A stretch of DNA of 64,000 nucleotides from Selaginella moellendorffii. Its lineage: Eukaryota > Streptophyta > Lycopodiopsida > Selaginellales > Selaginellaceae. The notes under the pieces were generated by a model, which saw only the letters and a list, made by a program, of their open reading frames with translations, searched no databases and was not told the origin of the DNA. Position numbers and translations under genes: made by a program. Within the stretch, counting starts at the first letter, position 1. Each line of letters opens with the position of its first letter. Positions 40,486 to 54,000 of this stretch are shown here, one piece after another. The stretch covers positions 354,451 to 418,450 of the forward strand of contig NW_003314341.1 in assembly GCF_000143415.4 (NCBI RefSeq), in the 5' to 3' direction.

Positions 40486-41280
40486 AAGATCTGGCAGAGG
40501 TTCTTGCCCATCACACCGCTTGAGTGTAAACATGTAGACTTTGGTCCTGTTCACTCCCACCACCTCCTCGTAGCTGACCACCTTGTAGTCTCCATCATAC
40601 CGAAATTCTTTGTTGCCTATTCCTCTCCTCCTGATAACTCTCACTTTGTTCTTGATGCCAATGGAGTTGCGCAGCGCCCGATTTCCACGTGTGAGGCATT
40701 GATCACTGGCCTTCACCTTTGCGTTGAGAGCGTTGTCACCGCCCGATCCACAGTACTCGAGGACGTCGCCCATGTCCTTGTTGTCCCTGTACAACCCTGA
40801 AACCACAATACTTGTCGCAAATGACAGTCCCATCGGGTTCCTTTCCTTGCTCACGAAATCGATGCCGGCTCGCTGGTTCTTGTGCAGGCCAACAATCGCG
40901 AGCTGAGCTCGGCATGAGAAGGTGTCAAACAGTCGGACCCCGGAGACCTTGCCAATGTGGTCACCTTGGTTGATCGCTAGTCCCTGGCAAACAGTACCAT
41001 TAATCAGTGACAAGTGCCTAAAAAGTGTAGAGCTTGCCTGGTTTAGCATTTCTCTCGCAGCTCTCAAAGACGAGTGCTGTCTGGTCATAATTTCATCGAA
41101 CTGTTTGAGAGCGACAATTACTCGCTGCCGTGCTGATGCTTCCGGGTCCTGAGCTTGAGCTGGAATCCTGCTTGACAGGGATAGCGCCTCCCAGAAAGAG
41201 CTTGAGTTAAGTCGATGCTGCGAAGACCATATTGTTCCAACATTGACGCACAAAAGAAATTCCAGAACAAACCTGGTGTA
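40486..41280 (-). CDS. SRA (YDG) domain exon, SUVH-like protein, partial
   Basis: The minus-strand frame encodes about 255 residues up to a GTAAGT splice donor (40480-40485). The N-terminal part has a helical RQRVIVALKQFDEIMTRQ segment, as in plant SUVH proteins upstream of SRA. The SRA domain follows: VSGVRLFDTF, LAIVGLHKNQRAGIDF, ATSIVVSGLYRDNKDMGDVLEYCGSGG, LTRGNRALRNS, VRVIRR, YDGDYKVVSYEE and MFTLKRCDGQEPLP. SRA domains bind methylated cytosine; in SUVH proteins a pre-SET/SET histone H3K9 methyltransferase follows. I find no pre-SET or SET sequence in the window. The catalytic part therefore lies beyond a very long intron outside the window, or is lost. The acceptor is proposed at CACCAG near 41281. 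An antisense ORF (40399-40800) is a shadow. Confidence 0.8.
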
Positions 41281-41312
41281 AAGCTTTTGGGTGCTCGATG
41301 ATTCTCAGGCGA

Positions 41313-41460
41313 GTTACCTGACCACAGCAGAGATTGATAAATAAAAATGGGGAAAAGACTGTCTACCTTTGAAGAAGAGGATTTCTTGCGAATCACCGTG
41401 GTCTTCTGAACCGCCGTGATCTTCTGAATCCCCGTGCTCTTCTGGTTGAGAAGAGAAACA
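41313..41460 (-). CDS. Candidate upstream exon of the SRA gene
   Basis: On the minus strand TTCTCTTCTCAACCAG is a good splice acceptor before AAGAGCACGGGG. Two possible donors follow: AAAG|GTAGAC and TCAG|GTAACT. In the frame of the SRA exon this encodes an acidic repeat, EHGDSEDHGGSEDHGDSQE. Another frame gives a basic KSTGIQKITAVQKTTVIRKK. The 3-fold near-repeat of 15 bp is visible in the DNA. Which frame is used, and the true start codon, are unresolved. Confidence 0.35.
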
Positions 41461-41764
41461 AGATATTGGCAAGAGAAAAAACACAGCGCAAGCAAAAGAA
41501 AGCTACTCATAGGAAATCAAGGAAATCAAGGAAATCGATGCTTGCGTCGCGAAAGATGAAGGAAAGAGCTCGGAAAACACATACCTCTGCAACGGATGAT
41601 CGCCGCTCCAGTCTTGCGCACCCGCTTCGGTCCATCGCTCACACAAGCAATAGCACCCCAAGCGAGGCTTGCCTTGCATCGTCTTTCTTGAATGCTTGCT
41701 GGGAGAGGAAGGGAGTAAAGAAAATCCGTGTAATTTCGAAATGACCGAAATATGATGTGGCAAG

Positions 41765-44700
41765 TATCGACTGGCTATACCATTATCTAGAATGTCATAT
41801 TAGGGGATCTACAAATCAAGCATTCAATGCCTGTAGCAGCCATGAGATTCGCAAGATTTCATAGCTGATAAAATGAAATTTAGGGCTGTCTTCTCATTCA
41901 TTAATTTAAGCAGTTAATTCTCTTTCTTGATTTCCAACTTCATAACCTATGTAGTAAAATTTGTTATATTATGCTTTTTTAAGCCACTAATTAAAATTGT
42001 TCCATATATTAATTACATGTTTATATCACCCAGAGGTATATGCAATTGCTATAATTTATCTCTCCCTCACTAAGAATTTGTACAATTCATGTGTTTAAAG
42101 TTGTTCCATATTTGTTAAGTAGATATCTCAAGATTCAAGATTGTGTAGAAACAAACCGAGCACTAAATTATATTAATGGTTTATGTTTAATATCCAACTA
42201 ACTAGCTAAACTTAGCTTAAGTTTGCATGTACTAAAATGGTTACAAATAAAGAGAGGTTTTATAGTATCTCACAAATGAGGATTTATTAATCTTCAAGAA
42301 TTCAGCTATTGACACAAGAAATATTATAGTGTTTAAACTCAAACTTTTCTATACATATAAAGTAAACTTAGTTTACTTTGCCTATTCTAGATTTTTAAGA
42401 TTCAGAGTAATATTCATGACTAAGAGTCCTGACAATGCCTCCTCATTTATGAACAAGGAAGAAGCCAAAACAATACTGAAAACAAGTTGAACAAAGTTGG
42501 AGTCTAGTGGGTTGTGGAATTTGAAAGAACATTATGATCATGCATATAATTGAGTAATAGTACATTTAAGAGTTGGAGGTAACCATACTCAAATTATCAT
42601 TGTAGCTCAAGTTGTGTATATCAATCCATTTCAAAAACTTATTTTGCAAAATTTTTCACCTCCCTCTATAAAGGTGTTAACTATTCACTATAAAATTGTT
42701 ATAGAATGAACCCTTTCTAGTAATTAAGCTTTCTAGAGATTTCCATTGGAAAAAATAATTAAGTTCTAGTGATTAGCATAATCTGACCAAAAACGAAACA
42801 AATAGCATAAAAAAAGAGTATTTATCTGGAATGAAATGAATATCAAACCTTACATCTCTTCTTCAAAGTGTAATGGATATTTGTTATTTATTATTTTTCT
42901 TCTTAGTATCACCAAAAGTCAGAGAGCACAAATATCTATAAAAAAATAAAAATATATTTCTTATGAAAAATAATAAAATATAAAATTGTTAATAGTTAAA
43001 AAGACTTTAGCTGTTGAATGCTCAAGCTATAGCCTAATTTTCTTCTACTATCATACTTAAAACAAAGACATAAATTGAGATCAAATCTTTGGTTGAGAAG
43101 AAAGACAAAACTTAGTGTTGTGGTAACTTCATAGGATCCCAAAAAGAGGTAGAAGAAAATACTCAAATTTAAATAATATATAAGAAGGCTAGGGCAAACT
43201 TAACTTTAAATTTAAGATTCGAGAACAAATTTTCAACACAACATGGTTAGAAGTGCACATCCAACCACAACATATAGTGATGTTTTTACCTTGAGTGATC
43301 TCTCTACCTTGGGGGATGGGGGACCTTCCTGGTGCCAAGTTGGTGTGTGTCCTATTTTCTCTGTGCTTAGAGCTATGTAGGATAGAAGATGTTAGTTGAG
43401 GGTATTTACCATAGAGGAAAGAGAAACTATATATACACTATAAATAAATATTCTTGACTTGCAATATTGAACATCTAAATATAGGTAAAGTATATATATA
43501 TAGGTAAATTTATCTTGTGAACTAGGTTTAAGTCTTACATAATGTCAACTTTGGTTAAGTATTTATAGGCTTATATCTATTAATCAGTTTTACTTTTTCT
43601 TCCTCTTTTTATCTTGTGCTTCAATTGTTTTTGCAAGTGCTTCACACTAATTTCCCTCATGAATACTACATCAATTATCCTATTCTTTGACTCTCTTAGT
43701 GCTTTATTAACCCAATTTATCTTAGTTGCAAAAACATTCTCATCTTAAGTTTTCCACAATTTTTTTTTCTTATTCATTGCTTTTGCTTTCCTTGCTTCAC
43801 ACCAATATTCTTATGCTCGCTCATACTCACCATAAAAAAGGGGACATGGGGGGGGGGGGGGGGCACGTAGGGGTTAAGGTATCCATCCTCAAAAGAATTT
43901 ATAGCAAATTAGGTTTAGCAAAGAGAGAGAAATAAAAAGAAGTTTTGAGGATCCATCCTCACGTGTCATTGGAAAAAGCAGTCTTTATTTTAGGGAAAAC
44001 ATTAGTGTTGATTAAATTTAGGTATATTCTAAATGTGGTTAGTATTGAAGGTTACTTGTTAATAAGTCCTTTCAAATACTTTCTTTTTACTGCTATGATG
44101 GTAGAAGATTGGTATTGTTGGTTTCTTTTGTCAATTTCTACCTAAGTTAATTGAGAAATTGATCATTACATATGCATTTGATTAAAAAAGCATAAGAACA
44201 TTCCTAAGTGTTATTAGTCATACATATTTAACCTGGTTAGAGAAATTTATTTATTAATTTGCACTTTAGAACACAATATTAAGCTTAGGGCTTTTTCACT
44301 CCTACCCTTATCTTTAGAGTTAATTTTTTTAAAAGGGAAATTCACTTTGCACAAAAACTTAAAAATATTTTTAAGAGATATTTTAAGGATAAATTTACTT
44401 CGCTATTAACCTTTCAGTTACCCTTAAATTCTAGAGAACCACATGCAAAGTTAAGTGACCCCAACGACTTTACTATTAGGTATTTCCCTTAGCTCATCTT
44501 CCCTTCTCTCAGAATGGCCAATGAGATACTAGAAGTATTGATAATCCTTGTAGCAGTTGATTGAGCACCTAAATTTACCACTACTAGAGTTTCTTTGGCA
44601 AAGCATTGCAAGTTGATCTAGGTCTCCAACAGCATATCAGAATAGTTGAGCTCTTGAGCTCTTGAGCTATCCCTTGATCCAGCATAGAGTGTGAGCTCTT

Positions 44701-45237
44701 GGACTCTTAATCTCTCTCTCTCTAACACTTTTAGTTGGTTTGCAGCATGAGCTCCTAATTTAGCCTTTCTCCCTTTTGTTAGATCTCTTGATCCCCCAGA
44801 CACCAATGTCTTGATTCAGCACTCTTACAGAGGTATGAGCTCTTGGGCTCTTGATTTCTCCCTTGCTCTAATGCCAGAGCTATTGATCCAACCCCTATAT
44901 CTCTCATTTAGCTTGCATCTCTTTCATTCCAACAGCATTTCTAACATTGTTGGCTCTTAATCAGCTTGATCTAGTGACTCTAGAGTGTCAGCATCTCAAT
45001 ATCTAGCTCCCATGATGTGTAGATGCAAATCAAAGCACTTTAATAAACCCTTAAGATTAATAAAAGGTTAATTTTTAAACTTAAATATATTGTGTGGATG
45101 TAAAACCCTTAAAATACTTAAATAAAATACTTAATGATTTTTAAGGTTAAATATATTGCATATAGGCTCTTAATCCCTTAATATTCACTATAAAATAGAT
45201 TATTGTGTCTGCCATATACTCTCATTATCATTCCCCA
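41765..45237. other. AT-rich region without recognisable genes
   Basis: I see no long ORF, domain or clear repeat. There is a 13-base G run near 43850 and low-complexity GAGCTCTTGAGCTCTTGAGC near 44646. Some of this could be upstream sequence of the SRA gene, which is transcribed away from it. Confidence 0.5.
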
Positions 45238-46080
45238 TATGTTAGTTCTATTTTAGTTGTATTAATTATGTATTAAAGTGTTAGTTAGACATGCCTATGG
45301 AATGAAGAGGATGTTCTAAATACTATGGTGTTGTTCCTATGTCTAGATTAATAATTTAGCACTATTCCATATTTAATAAATTTTCAAACTTATCCTAAAG
45401 ACTACCTCCAAGAATAGGGGTGAAATTCCAATGAACTTTCATATAAGGGGAAAAGGGCTTATGAGAATTAATATACAATAAGGATATTGGGCCATTTAGG
45501 ATATTATTGGACTCCTTATAAGGTGTGTCTATCCTCGTTTTGGGTCTAACTTAGGTTTAAGCCCAAATGCAATATCATACTAGCCAATGGAGTATCTATA
45601 TCCTTGTAGTGATATGTTAAAATAGTGATAGACTTTGACTCCATTTTGCATTGTTGGTCCTTAGGATGTTGGAACTATTCCAGTTTTACTCCATGCTTAT
45701 GTTCTTTAAGTGGTCCTCTTGCTTAATAACAAAAGGGGTAATTATAAGATGATGAAGTCCTAGAGGTTAATAGAACTTAGTCAAAGATTAGAGGATAATA
45801 TTATTTTTATTTTGTTTGGCTTTGTTTTGCATATTAATTTTAGTGTTAAAATGATAGATATTTTAGAACTACTCCATTATTGTTTTATAGTTATGTTCTT
45901 TCACTCCCGGACTATATACTTGGGAATGTGGCTCTATCCTTTAGTTTAGTGACTTAAAGTTCTAAAACTTATGTCCCACTTTATTGCTCTTAGCACAAAT
46001 ATCCAAAGGTTAAGTTCCACTTTATAGTTATCCTATAGTAATTCACTATAAGGTATAGGGTGAAAACCACATGTGCTACA
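45238..46080 (+). repeat. Decayed LARD-family LTR
   Basis: It starts TGTTAGTTCTATTTTAG and ends GTGAAAACCACATGTGCTACA. The body is the reverse complement of LARD A and B LTRs, so element sense is plus here. It appears to be a solo LTR; no internal region or primer site follows. Strong C/T and G/A drift suggests great age. Confidence 0.6.
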
Positions 46081-46297
46081 AGGTAGGCATATTTATAATT
46101 TAATTAAATAAATTAAATAAATTAGATATATTTTAAAATCACTAAAGTATAGTTTATTTATAATTTAGAAAACAATTTTAAAGGTAAAAATTCTCAGTTA
46201 TATAAAATAAATTATTTATTTAAATATATGGATTAATTTTATTGATTAATCCTTTTATTTTAATTTTTAGACATCCAAAAACTTAAAAATTCAAACA

Positions 46298-46400
<103 letters not shown>

Positions 46401-46500
46401 NNNNNNNNNNNNNNNNNNNNNNNNNNNNNNNNNNNNNNNNNNNNNNNNNNNNNNNNNNNNNNNNNNNNNNNNNNNNNNNNNNNNNNNNNNNNNNNNNNNN
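46401..46500. other. Assembly gap (100 N)
   Basis: Exactly 100 N. This is a conventional placeholder length, so the true size is unknown. The flanking dinucleotide repeat explains the break. Confidence 0.99.
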
Positions 46501-48904
46501 GTGTCAAATGGAATATATAAAGCTTTTTTTGGGTGATTATAAACTATTATAAGAATCTAAAACCCCCACTAACATAGTTATTGACAATTATGACTAAAAC
46601 AAAACCCAAAGTCATTAGTCGACTATAAAATCCTAACAAATTAGTTGCAACTTTATATGCAACTACCAAATGCTTGAACCAACTTTGAAGCCATAATTTT
46701 AAATCGAAATAAAAGACTTTGAGAGCCATTGCACAATAAATAATACATCCCATTTACAAGTTTGTTCATCAATGATTTTCCAAGATTACCATTAACTCAA
46801 ACTCATGACTATAAGCAAAATCTACCTCTATGTCTTCCCTTTAATTAATATCTAAAACCCGAGTTAACCAAACTCATAACTATTATTTTCGTCTAGCACT
46901 ATATATAGGAGGTCAAACTCACTTTATTCATCCTTCATATCCTCCTTATCCCTCCTCGAAAGAAAAAAAGTTTTGAAGCACCAACTTATTTACTATTAAA
47001 TACACTATTCTCATCCTCACTTCATAATCCATGTTATTTGTCCTTACTTTATTACCGTATTCGCTTATCCTCACTCTATGTTGGGGCTAGACTCCCATCC
47101 GTCCCCTCTACCCCTCCTCTAAAGAAAAAAATGTTTGAATCATTAGGGAAAAGAGGAGAAAGTGAGAAAAATTGAGGAAAAAACATTGTGGAAGAATAAA
47201 AAGTGGGTAAAGAAGCATCAAAAAAGGAATTTTGAACAATTGTCAAGGTATAAATGAGGAAAAAAATGGAAATGTGCTTAAAACTTGGAAAATAAAGAAT
47301 CTTTTATAATAAAATACTTCGGCTACTATGAGATAAGTAAAGATTCACACTATTCAACTTCTTCAACACACAACTCAACACTTGAGATGGGAAAATCAAT
47401 AGAAAAATCCACATTTTCAAGGGAAAAAATAAACACTTTAGAAGCAATGATAAAACAAAAGCTCTCAATAACACTCATAACCAAGAATATGCACTCAATT
47501 TGAAACTTTGGCCAAATTGACTCAATCTTTAGAATAAAGGAATATTCAATATTGATTAAAGACTCCACCAATGAAATAAAAATAAAACTCTCAACTTCAC
47601 ACACACATTGAACATTTAGATTAGTATGAGGAGGATAGAAAACACTCAATTTAACACCAGACTAAGAATGAGAATTATAAAAATCACAAATGATTGACAT
47701 GTTATGAGAAAGAAATATTACAAATAAGGAAGAAACACTAGGAGCATGAGAAACTAGATCAAAGAGAGAAATTAAAAAAAAAGTTAGGAAAGAGCATAAG
47801 GTAAAAAGAAAGGATTAAAAGGCAAATTAAAAGATTAACACTTACCTTATGAAATCTTCATTTTGTTTCCAAAGCTATCTCCATAATAATCAAGCTCATC
47901 ATCACAATCCAGAATCCTATAAACTCAATTCTCAAATGTTCTCTAAGAACCAAATTACATTATTTATATCTTGTCAATCAATGTCATGATTATACTCCAT
48001 ATCAATAAGAGCTGGCAGAATATTGAGAATAGGACAAGCTGTGTAATTATATCCCATGGAAGCTAGAGGTGACAACACACCAAAGATGGGTGTAACACCA
48101 ATATAATCACACCCCACAATACCAAAAACTTGATCCAATGGAATAACATTAATAGCCTTAAGTGATATATTCTTTGATCGATGACAACATCAACATGCCA
48201 TGGCAAAAGAAGAGAATGCAATAAAGATTAGAAGAAAGAACAAATTTAAACACAGCAATAACTAGAATTTTAGATCTTGTAAAAAACTAATACAAATCTA
48301 GATTTAAAAGAATATGAAGAAATAAGAACAAAAAGCATGATCCAAAACACTAGAGCAAAGAACTACCAAAAAGTTTGCCTTTCAGGGATAAATTATAATA
48401 CCCCTCGCTTCCACCAATATGAGTGTTTGGAATATGCAAATTAGTATAGACCTCTGTTTATATACAAGAATTGATGGATCACCCAAATAGACAGTCTATA
48501 TATTATAATACTATAACTAATGTATTACTTAGACATAGTAATACATATATAGACATACATATATTTATAGACCTTACAATCCCAAACACTCACAATATCC
48601 CAAATATTCACTATATATATATAGACTGTTTATATATATATATAACACATACAGAATATATATATATTTGTATGTGTATGTGTGTGTGTGAGGTTCAAGT
48701 GTACAGCTACAATACCATATACTAATATTAGTATAGTTGGATGTTAGTAGCCATCGGATTGGTTTCAATCCGGACCATTCACTCCTATATATAAGTTAAG
48801 GTTTTTGGGCTAATTGATATGTACATTTTTTGTATTCACTTTTCATATTCCATGCACTCATATTGATGGAGGTGAAGGGCATCTTTCATTATTCTTGAGG
48901 AGTG
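46501..48904. other. AT-rich region without recognisable genes
   Basis: Only short low-complexity ORFs occur. Around 48630-48790 TATATA/TGTGTG tracts are followed by a perfect palindrome ATACTAATATTAGTAT (48719-48734) and an inverted pair ATCGGATTG...CAATCCG (48753-48773). This could be the end of a small palindromic transposon. Confidence 0.45.
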
Positions 48905-48908
48905 CTTA

Positions 48909-49036
48909 GATTTAGGATTTTGGTTTAGATCTAGCTTTTGCATTGTCTAAATCTAGTTTTTTCCATTGCCTTTCTTTTATTCTTTCCTTTTAGGATTTTG
49001 GTTTAAATCTAATTTTTCTATTGTCTAGATCTCCTT
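48909..49036 (+). repeat. Direct repeat pair in leader of E4
   Basis: TTAGGATTTTGGTTTAGATC and the following TTGTCTAAATCTAG (48911-48957) recur with changes at 48990-49034. The region is pyrimidine-rich and directly precedes the gag start of E4, so it is probably the LTR end or leader. I could not define LTR ends or a primer site. Confidence 0.5.
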
Positions 49037-49094
49037 TTCCTTCTAGTTTTTTTTTTATTTCTCTTCTTTTGCTCTTTCTTTTTCGTTCATCTTC

Positions 49095-49923
49095 ATGGTA
49101 GAGCAACCGTCTCCTCCTTTAACTTTGGAGCAGCAGTTGGTGCAATTGCTTGATGCTATGCGATTGCAATTGAACAACCAAACTCAGTTGATGGCAGCAT
49201 TTATGGCATGTGGTACAACTCCTCCTACTCATGGTGCCAATCCTCACGTTTAGCTGGAGTTCTTTTATGGGAATCTTGGGGATGATGTGTACCATTGGTT
49301 CGATCACTTCATAGTGATTGCCACATATCATTCTTGGGATGATGCTCGACATTTGTATGAGTTTTCCATGTGTATCCAAGGGATGGTGCTGTAGTGGTAC
49401 AATGGTTTGAGTGCAAAGATTCATGGGGATTGGAGGGTTCTCCAGAACGTCTTTAAATGTGCATTTGGACATGTTGACGATTGTGATGATGCCTTTCAAT
49501 TATTGCATCATCGTTGTCAAGGGCCATTTGAGTCGGTGATGCAATTTGGCATTCGTTTTCGAAGCCTCTTGCTTCGTGTGGAGTCCTTGGGTATGTGAAC
49601 CTCATCTTGTGACGAAGTTTGATGGGAGTATTTTTTTTGCATCCACTATCGTTTGTTGAACGAAGTGACGACCTTGGATGTGTACCCTTTTCCTCACACT
49701 ACTGATCTTTTAAATTGTCTAGAGAGAAGTCGTTAGTTCACCAAGCTAGATCTTGCTTCTGGGTACTAGCAAGTAATGATGGCTGAACAAGATATTCTTA
49801 AGATTGCTTTTCGTACGCTATTTGGTTTGTATGAGTTCTTGGTGATGCCATTTGGTATGAACAATGCTCCAGCAACTTTCCAATAGATGATGGATGACAT
49901 TCTTTGTGATATGCCAGAGGTGA
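49095..49923 (+). pseudogene. E4 gypsy gag and reverse transcriptase, first part
   Basis: From ATG 49095 a gag-like frame reads LEQQLVQLLDAMRLQLNNQT, then FFYGNLGDDVYHWFDHF and the capsid-type WRVLQNVFKCAFG, with stops where Q or W are expected. Near 49600 it jumps to reverse transcriptase ([34 protein letters not shown]). The end of gag, protease and RT start are therefore deleted. It is cut by LARD B after DMPEV and resumes at 56867. Confidence 0.82.
49919..49923. other. Target-site duplication of LARD B (GGTGA)
   Basis: GGTGA precedes TGTAGTGCAC at 49924 and recurs at 56862-56866 after the GAGACA end. The E4 reverse transcriptase frame rejoins across it. Confidence 0.88.
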
Positions 49924-51044
49924 TGTAGTGCACATGGTTTTGACCTTTTATCCTATGGTGATTTACCATAGGATAACACCACGAAGCAGAACCTAAACCC
50001 TCTTTGTGCCACGTGACAGATGCCATATGTCACATGCCACATGTCCATGCCACGTGTCCATAGGAACCCGAGGTTTAGGGTGCCAAACTCCCTAGCATGG
50101 AACTGAGGAGTGACAGAACCGAACCACGGAGCAACTCCCGAGCATGAAGCCCAAGGAGCAAAGGGACAGGAGCCCGGAGCGACTTGAAACAGTCTTGGAG
50201 CAACCAACATCCTAATGCCAGGACCAGCACGCAAAATGGAGCCAAATGGAGTCTGGCGCTATTTCGGCATACCGGTGGCCTAATGCGAGGACATGGGTAC
50301 TCCACCAACTAGCATGGAATGGAACTTGGGCTTAGACCCAAGCCGGACGCAAAACAAGGACAGGCACACAAGTGGGAGCTAGATTATGCCTCAGGTTGGT
50401 CGGCCATGCCCGACCTACCCACTATCCTTACTATACATTTGGAACCCCCCATAGCCCCCCCCCCCCCCCCTCCCCTTGAGGAACACATGCTTTGGACTTT
50501 CACCCCAAGCCTCCCTTAGTATCAGGAGTTAGTCTCTGGGACAAGCTCGAAACTTACTAAATATGGAATGTCCCTAGATTGCGAATTTGGACACGGGATG
50601 AATACCATTGTGTTCAGGACGATCTCTACATTCCGTAGATATGCCAAATGAGCAAATCTGGACACTTTCCATAAATAGTATTTGGGACCAAAATGAGACT
50701 AACACAAAGGGCATGATAGCAAGGGTATTTGGCAAACATGGTAAGCTATCATCTAGCGATATTGAGGGACCAAGCTCAATATCGCGGGGGTTCCCAACAC
50801 TAGCAAATGCAAGCCAATGACAAGAGTTTCTCATCACCGTGTCAAGTCTGTTTGACTAAATGACAACTTAAGATTTCCTTTCCGGTCTAAGTGCACATGT
50901 GATGACCAGTTTCTCAACTAGCCTAGGCGGAGACTAATAACGGGTCTAGCAATACCGACCTCCTACCATCGTGGCAGTAAGGAAAGAATATCCGAAAGGA
51001 CTGCCGACAGATAACTTTTGATACCCAAAGTCACATTCGCGACA
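49924..51044 (-). repeat. LARD B left LTR (3' LTR)
   Basis: 1,121 bp, starting TGTAGTGCACATGGTTTTGA and ending ATTCGCGACA. It contains a C homopolymer (about 50455-50470; G on the sense strand) within the block shared with E1/E2 LTRs. Bases 50631-51027 appear identical to 32281-32677 in LARD A. Confidence 0.9.
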
Positions 51045-54000
51045 CTCTCCCCCCCCTAGGGAAGATCGACGTCCTCGTCGATGCATACTCGAGTCTAGAA
51101 TACCGCCAAGGAAACAACTCCAGAAAAAGTTCACGGTACTCACACTAATTGAGAAATGCACCAACTTAAATGAGTTAGGGATAACCTCTTTGTCTAACGT
51201 GGATGCGCTACCCACTCAGACACCTTCCAGCCGTTGCCGATAAGGAAATGACCAACGGAGTCAGCCACCCTTGCTGCTCTGGGAGTCACCCAACTTACAA
51301 AAGTGTGATACACCCCTGCCCGCAAGGATATAGAGAGAGAAGCCAGAGGCCCCAACCCTCCTGAGCAAAGAAACCAAACCCGTCGGTAAGGTTTAGATAG
51401 ACTACTGTAAACAAGTAGTTAGAGTTGTTTACACGGTCACGCCCTTTTAACGGAATAAGGAACATTGACAGAGAGGCGGGTTATGTGACCAGTCGACAAT
51501 AGCTACCCCATGACTAGAGATTTCAACATGCACACGAAGTGCCGAAGCTAGTCTGCCTATACTGGCCCAAATTCAAAGATCAATAGATGGACAATATCAA
51601 AGTCATAAACAATGATATCTTAGAGTCTTAATTATCAATGAGTATATCTTAGATTAGAACACAAAAGTATTCCAAGTAAGTTATCAGCTGATAAACTAGT
51701 AGTATTGTAGATAGGAACCACCAAGATCATCATAATTTGGCAAACACAGGAATGACCATCCAACAAAATCAATAGCTAGTATATCATCAAGGAAACTCAA
51801 TGATGAAACTTAACTACCGAAGATAGTAGACAGTAAGCCAACAACTTACTAGAGATAACTCAAAGAACACAAAGTATCATTGACTAACAAGCACAATGCT
51901 CGCGAATGTATCACCTGAAGGAAACAACATCCCAACCTATCAGAACTAACTCGAGCAATATTCAACAGAACAGAATGAATGCGGTAAGACCAACAAACAT
52001 CCATTCATGCCAACTATCATAGAAGTCAATCTGAATAGATCCTGGTCAACAATACCAAGGAACCAGAGTTACTCAAGCAAGCATCAGCAACATCCTATTG
52101 ATGTTTCAAACCCAAGAGACCAATCCAAAGCAAACCACAAAGAACATGTGGTATTGCAAAAAGCCAAAAGCTATCAAAGAGAACAACTAACCATCATGAA
52201 AGATCATCAATTATGCCATCAAAAAGATATGCCAAATCATCGTCAAGCAAGAATTTACCATCCTGAAGAATAGCAAATAATTCCAGACCAACAATAATCA
52301 AGCAAAACTGTTGACAAGGATAATCAACTATCTTAGATGATAGTCAATCATCACCAATGATTGCTAGATGCAAAAGCTAACTTCAATATCGAAGCTAAGG
52401 AGTCAACAATGCCTTCCCTAACAACTTCTAACAAATGGAATAATGAGCATAAAACTCAAAGAACCAAAAGCTTGAAGAAGATTATAGCCAAGTCTTGCCT
52501 AATAATAATCATGAGTCTCGCATAGATTAACTTCAATGTTAAAGATAAAACCATGGTACAACCCACAATATCATCCTCAACACATCCATAAGCTAAACTT
52601 CATAATGCCAAAGCTAATGAAGAGCATGTTTGCATCAATCCAAAAGCTAAGCATAACAAAGCTATGCTCAACAAGTGATCATCTAATCGATCCTCCATGA
52701 ATCCATCTATAACAAGATGTAACTCACTTCATAACAAGCACAAGAAGAATCATCAATGATTAATATATTCCAACTCAAATCCAATAAGGATTCAAACATT
52801 CCAATATCAATCATTAACTCTTCCGCTTGTAGAGTTAGCATAGTCCACAATTGAATCACTTTTCAAGGAAAAGCCAAAGTTTAACCCCTACTAAATAATC
52901 TTATCTAGAACACAACTAACTCAAACTTGCCACTCAGCTTGTTTGAACATCACTATAGTTGCTAACTAGCAATTGCATGAAATGCCAATAGCACAAAGCC
53001 ATAGCCAAATCATTAACACTATCTTCATCGAGACTAATGAAACTCAATATTAATCTTATAGAAAGACATCTCATCTCACTTAAATCTCAACATCAACAAT
53101 GTCAACGACAAGGCATCACTTCAATGCCATTAACACCATAACAAAGCTAGAAGAAAACATGAGTGTATCACCACTCAAAACTCTCTAGCAACCAAGATAA
53201 CCAAGGTCGAAGATACTTTAGTTAGTATCTGAGACCAATCCTTTAGCAAAACTTAGTTACAGATAATACTTCCTCAAGGAGTGAATCACCACATCCAAGA
53301 CTCAATGAAATCCAACACCACGGACTAAATGCAACCAAATGACATCGACAGAGGTAACGTTGACATGCCAATATGGAAAACCCATGTAAGTCTAACAACA
53401 CGATCCTCCGCAACACCATCTGGTAAAGTAAACCCATCATTGCTAAATCTTCATTGAGCAAAGCAAGTGTCAAAAGTCCTTGATGAAGTTTACAAGTAAT
53501 CACCAGTCGCAAAGCAACTAACAATCACCCTTCAACTTGCCTTCACAAGACCTAAACACTAAACTTGCGCCATTGAGTTATATACTTGTCCAATATGAAC
53601 GTAATACCCCAGATACAAGATAAAGGTTCATTGACAAGCACAAACTAAATGACCACTCGAATCCAACTTAACTGTAATAAACTCACCAATGCGTTTAACC
53701 AACAGCTCTGAGTATGCCTTGAAGAGGCTAGCTATACATGACCAACACTTAGCCGAAACTAAAGTGAAGACCATGAGATGGACTCATATCGGTACACAAC
53801 CTCCTTATAGACAAAGCTATAGTACGGGTATCAACATCTCAAACTCAAACAACTAAGTTGAACATCACCATCCTTAACCAAGGCGCAGGGCCACCAAGAC
53901 CAAGTCAAGATCAGTGAGAGCTCACTACTCTCATAGAGTCTAACGAAATGCAAAGTGCAACTTGCCACCAAGCATAACGCTACAAAAGAAAGGCACAAGG

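Noticed and set aside
40399-40800. Plus-strand ORF of 133 codons
   Set aside because: It is antisense to the SRA exon, whose minus-strand frame has clear domain motifs.
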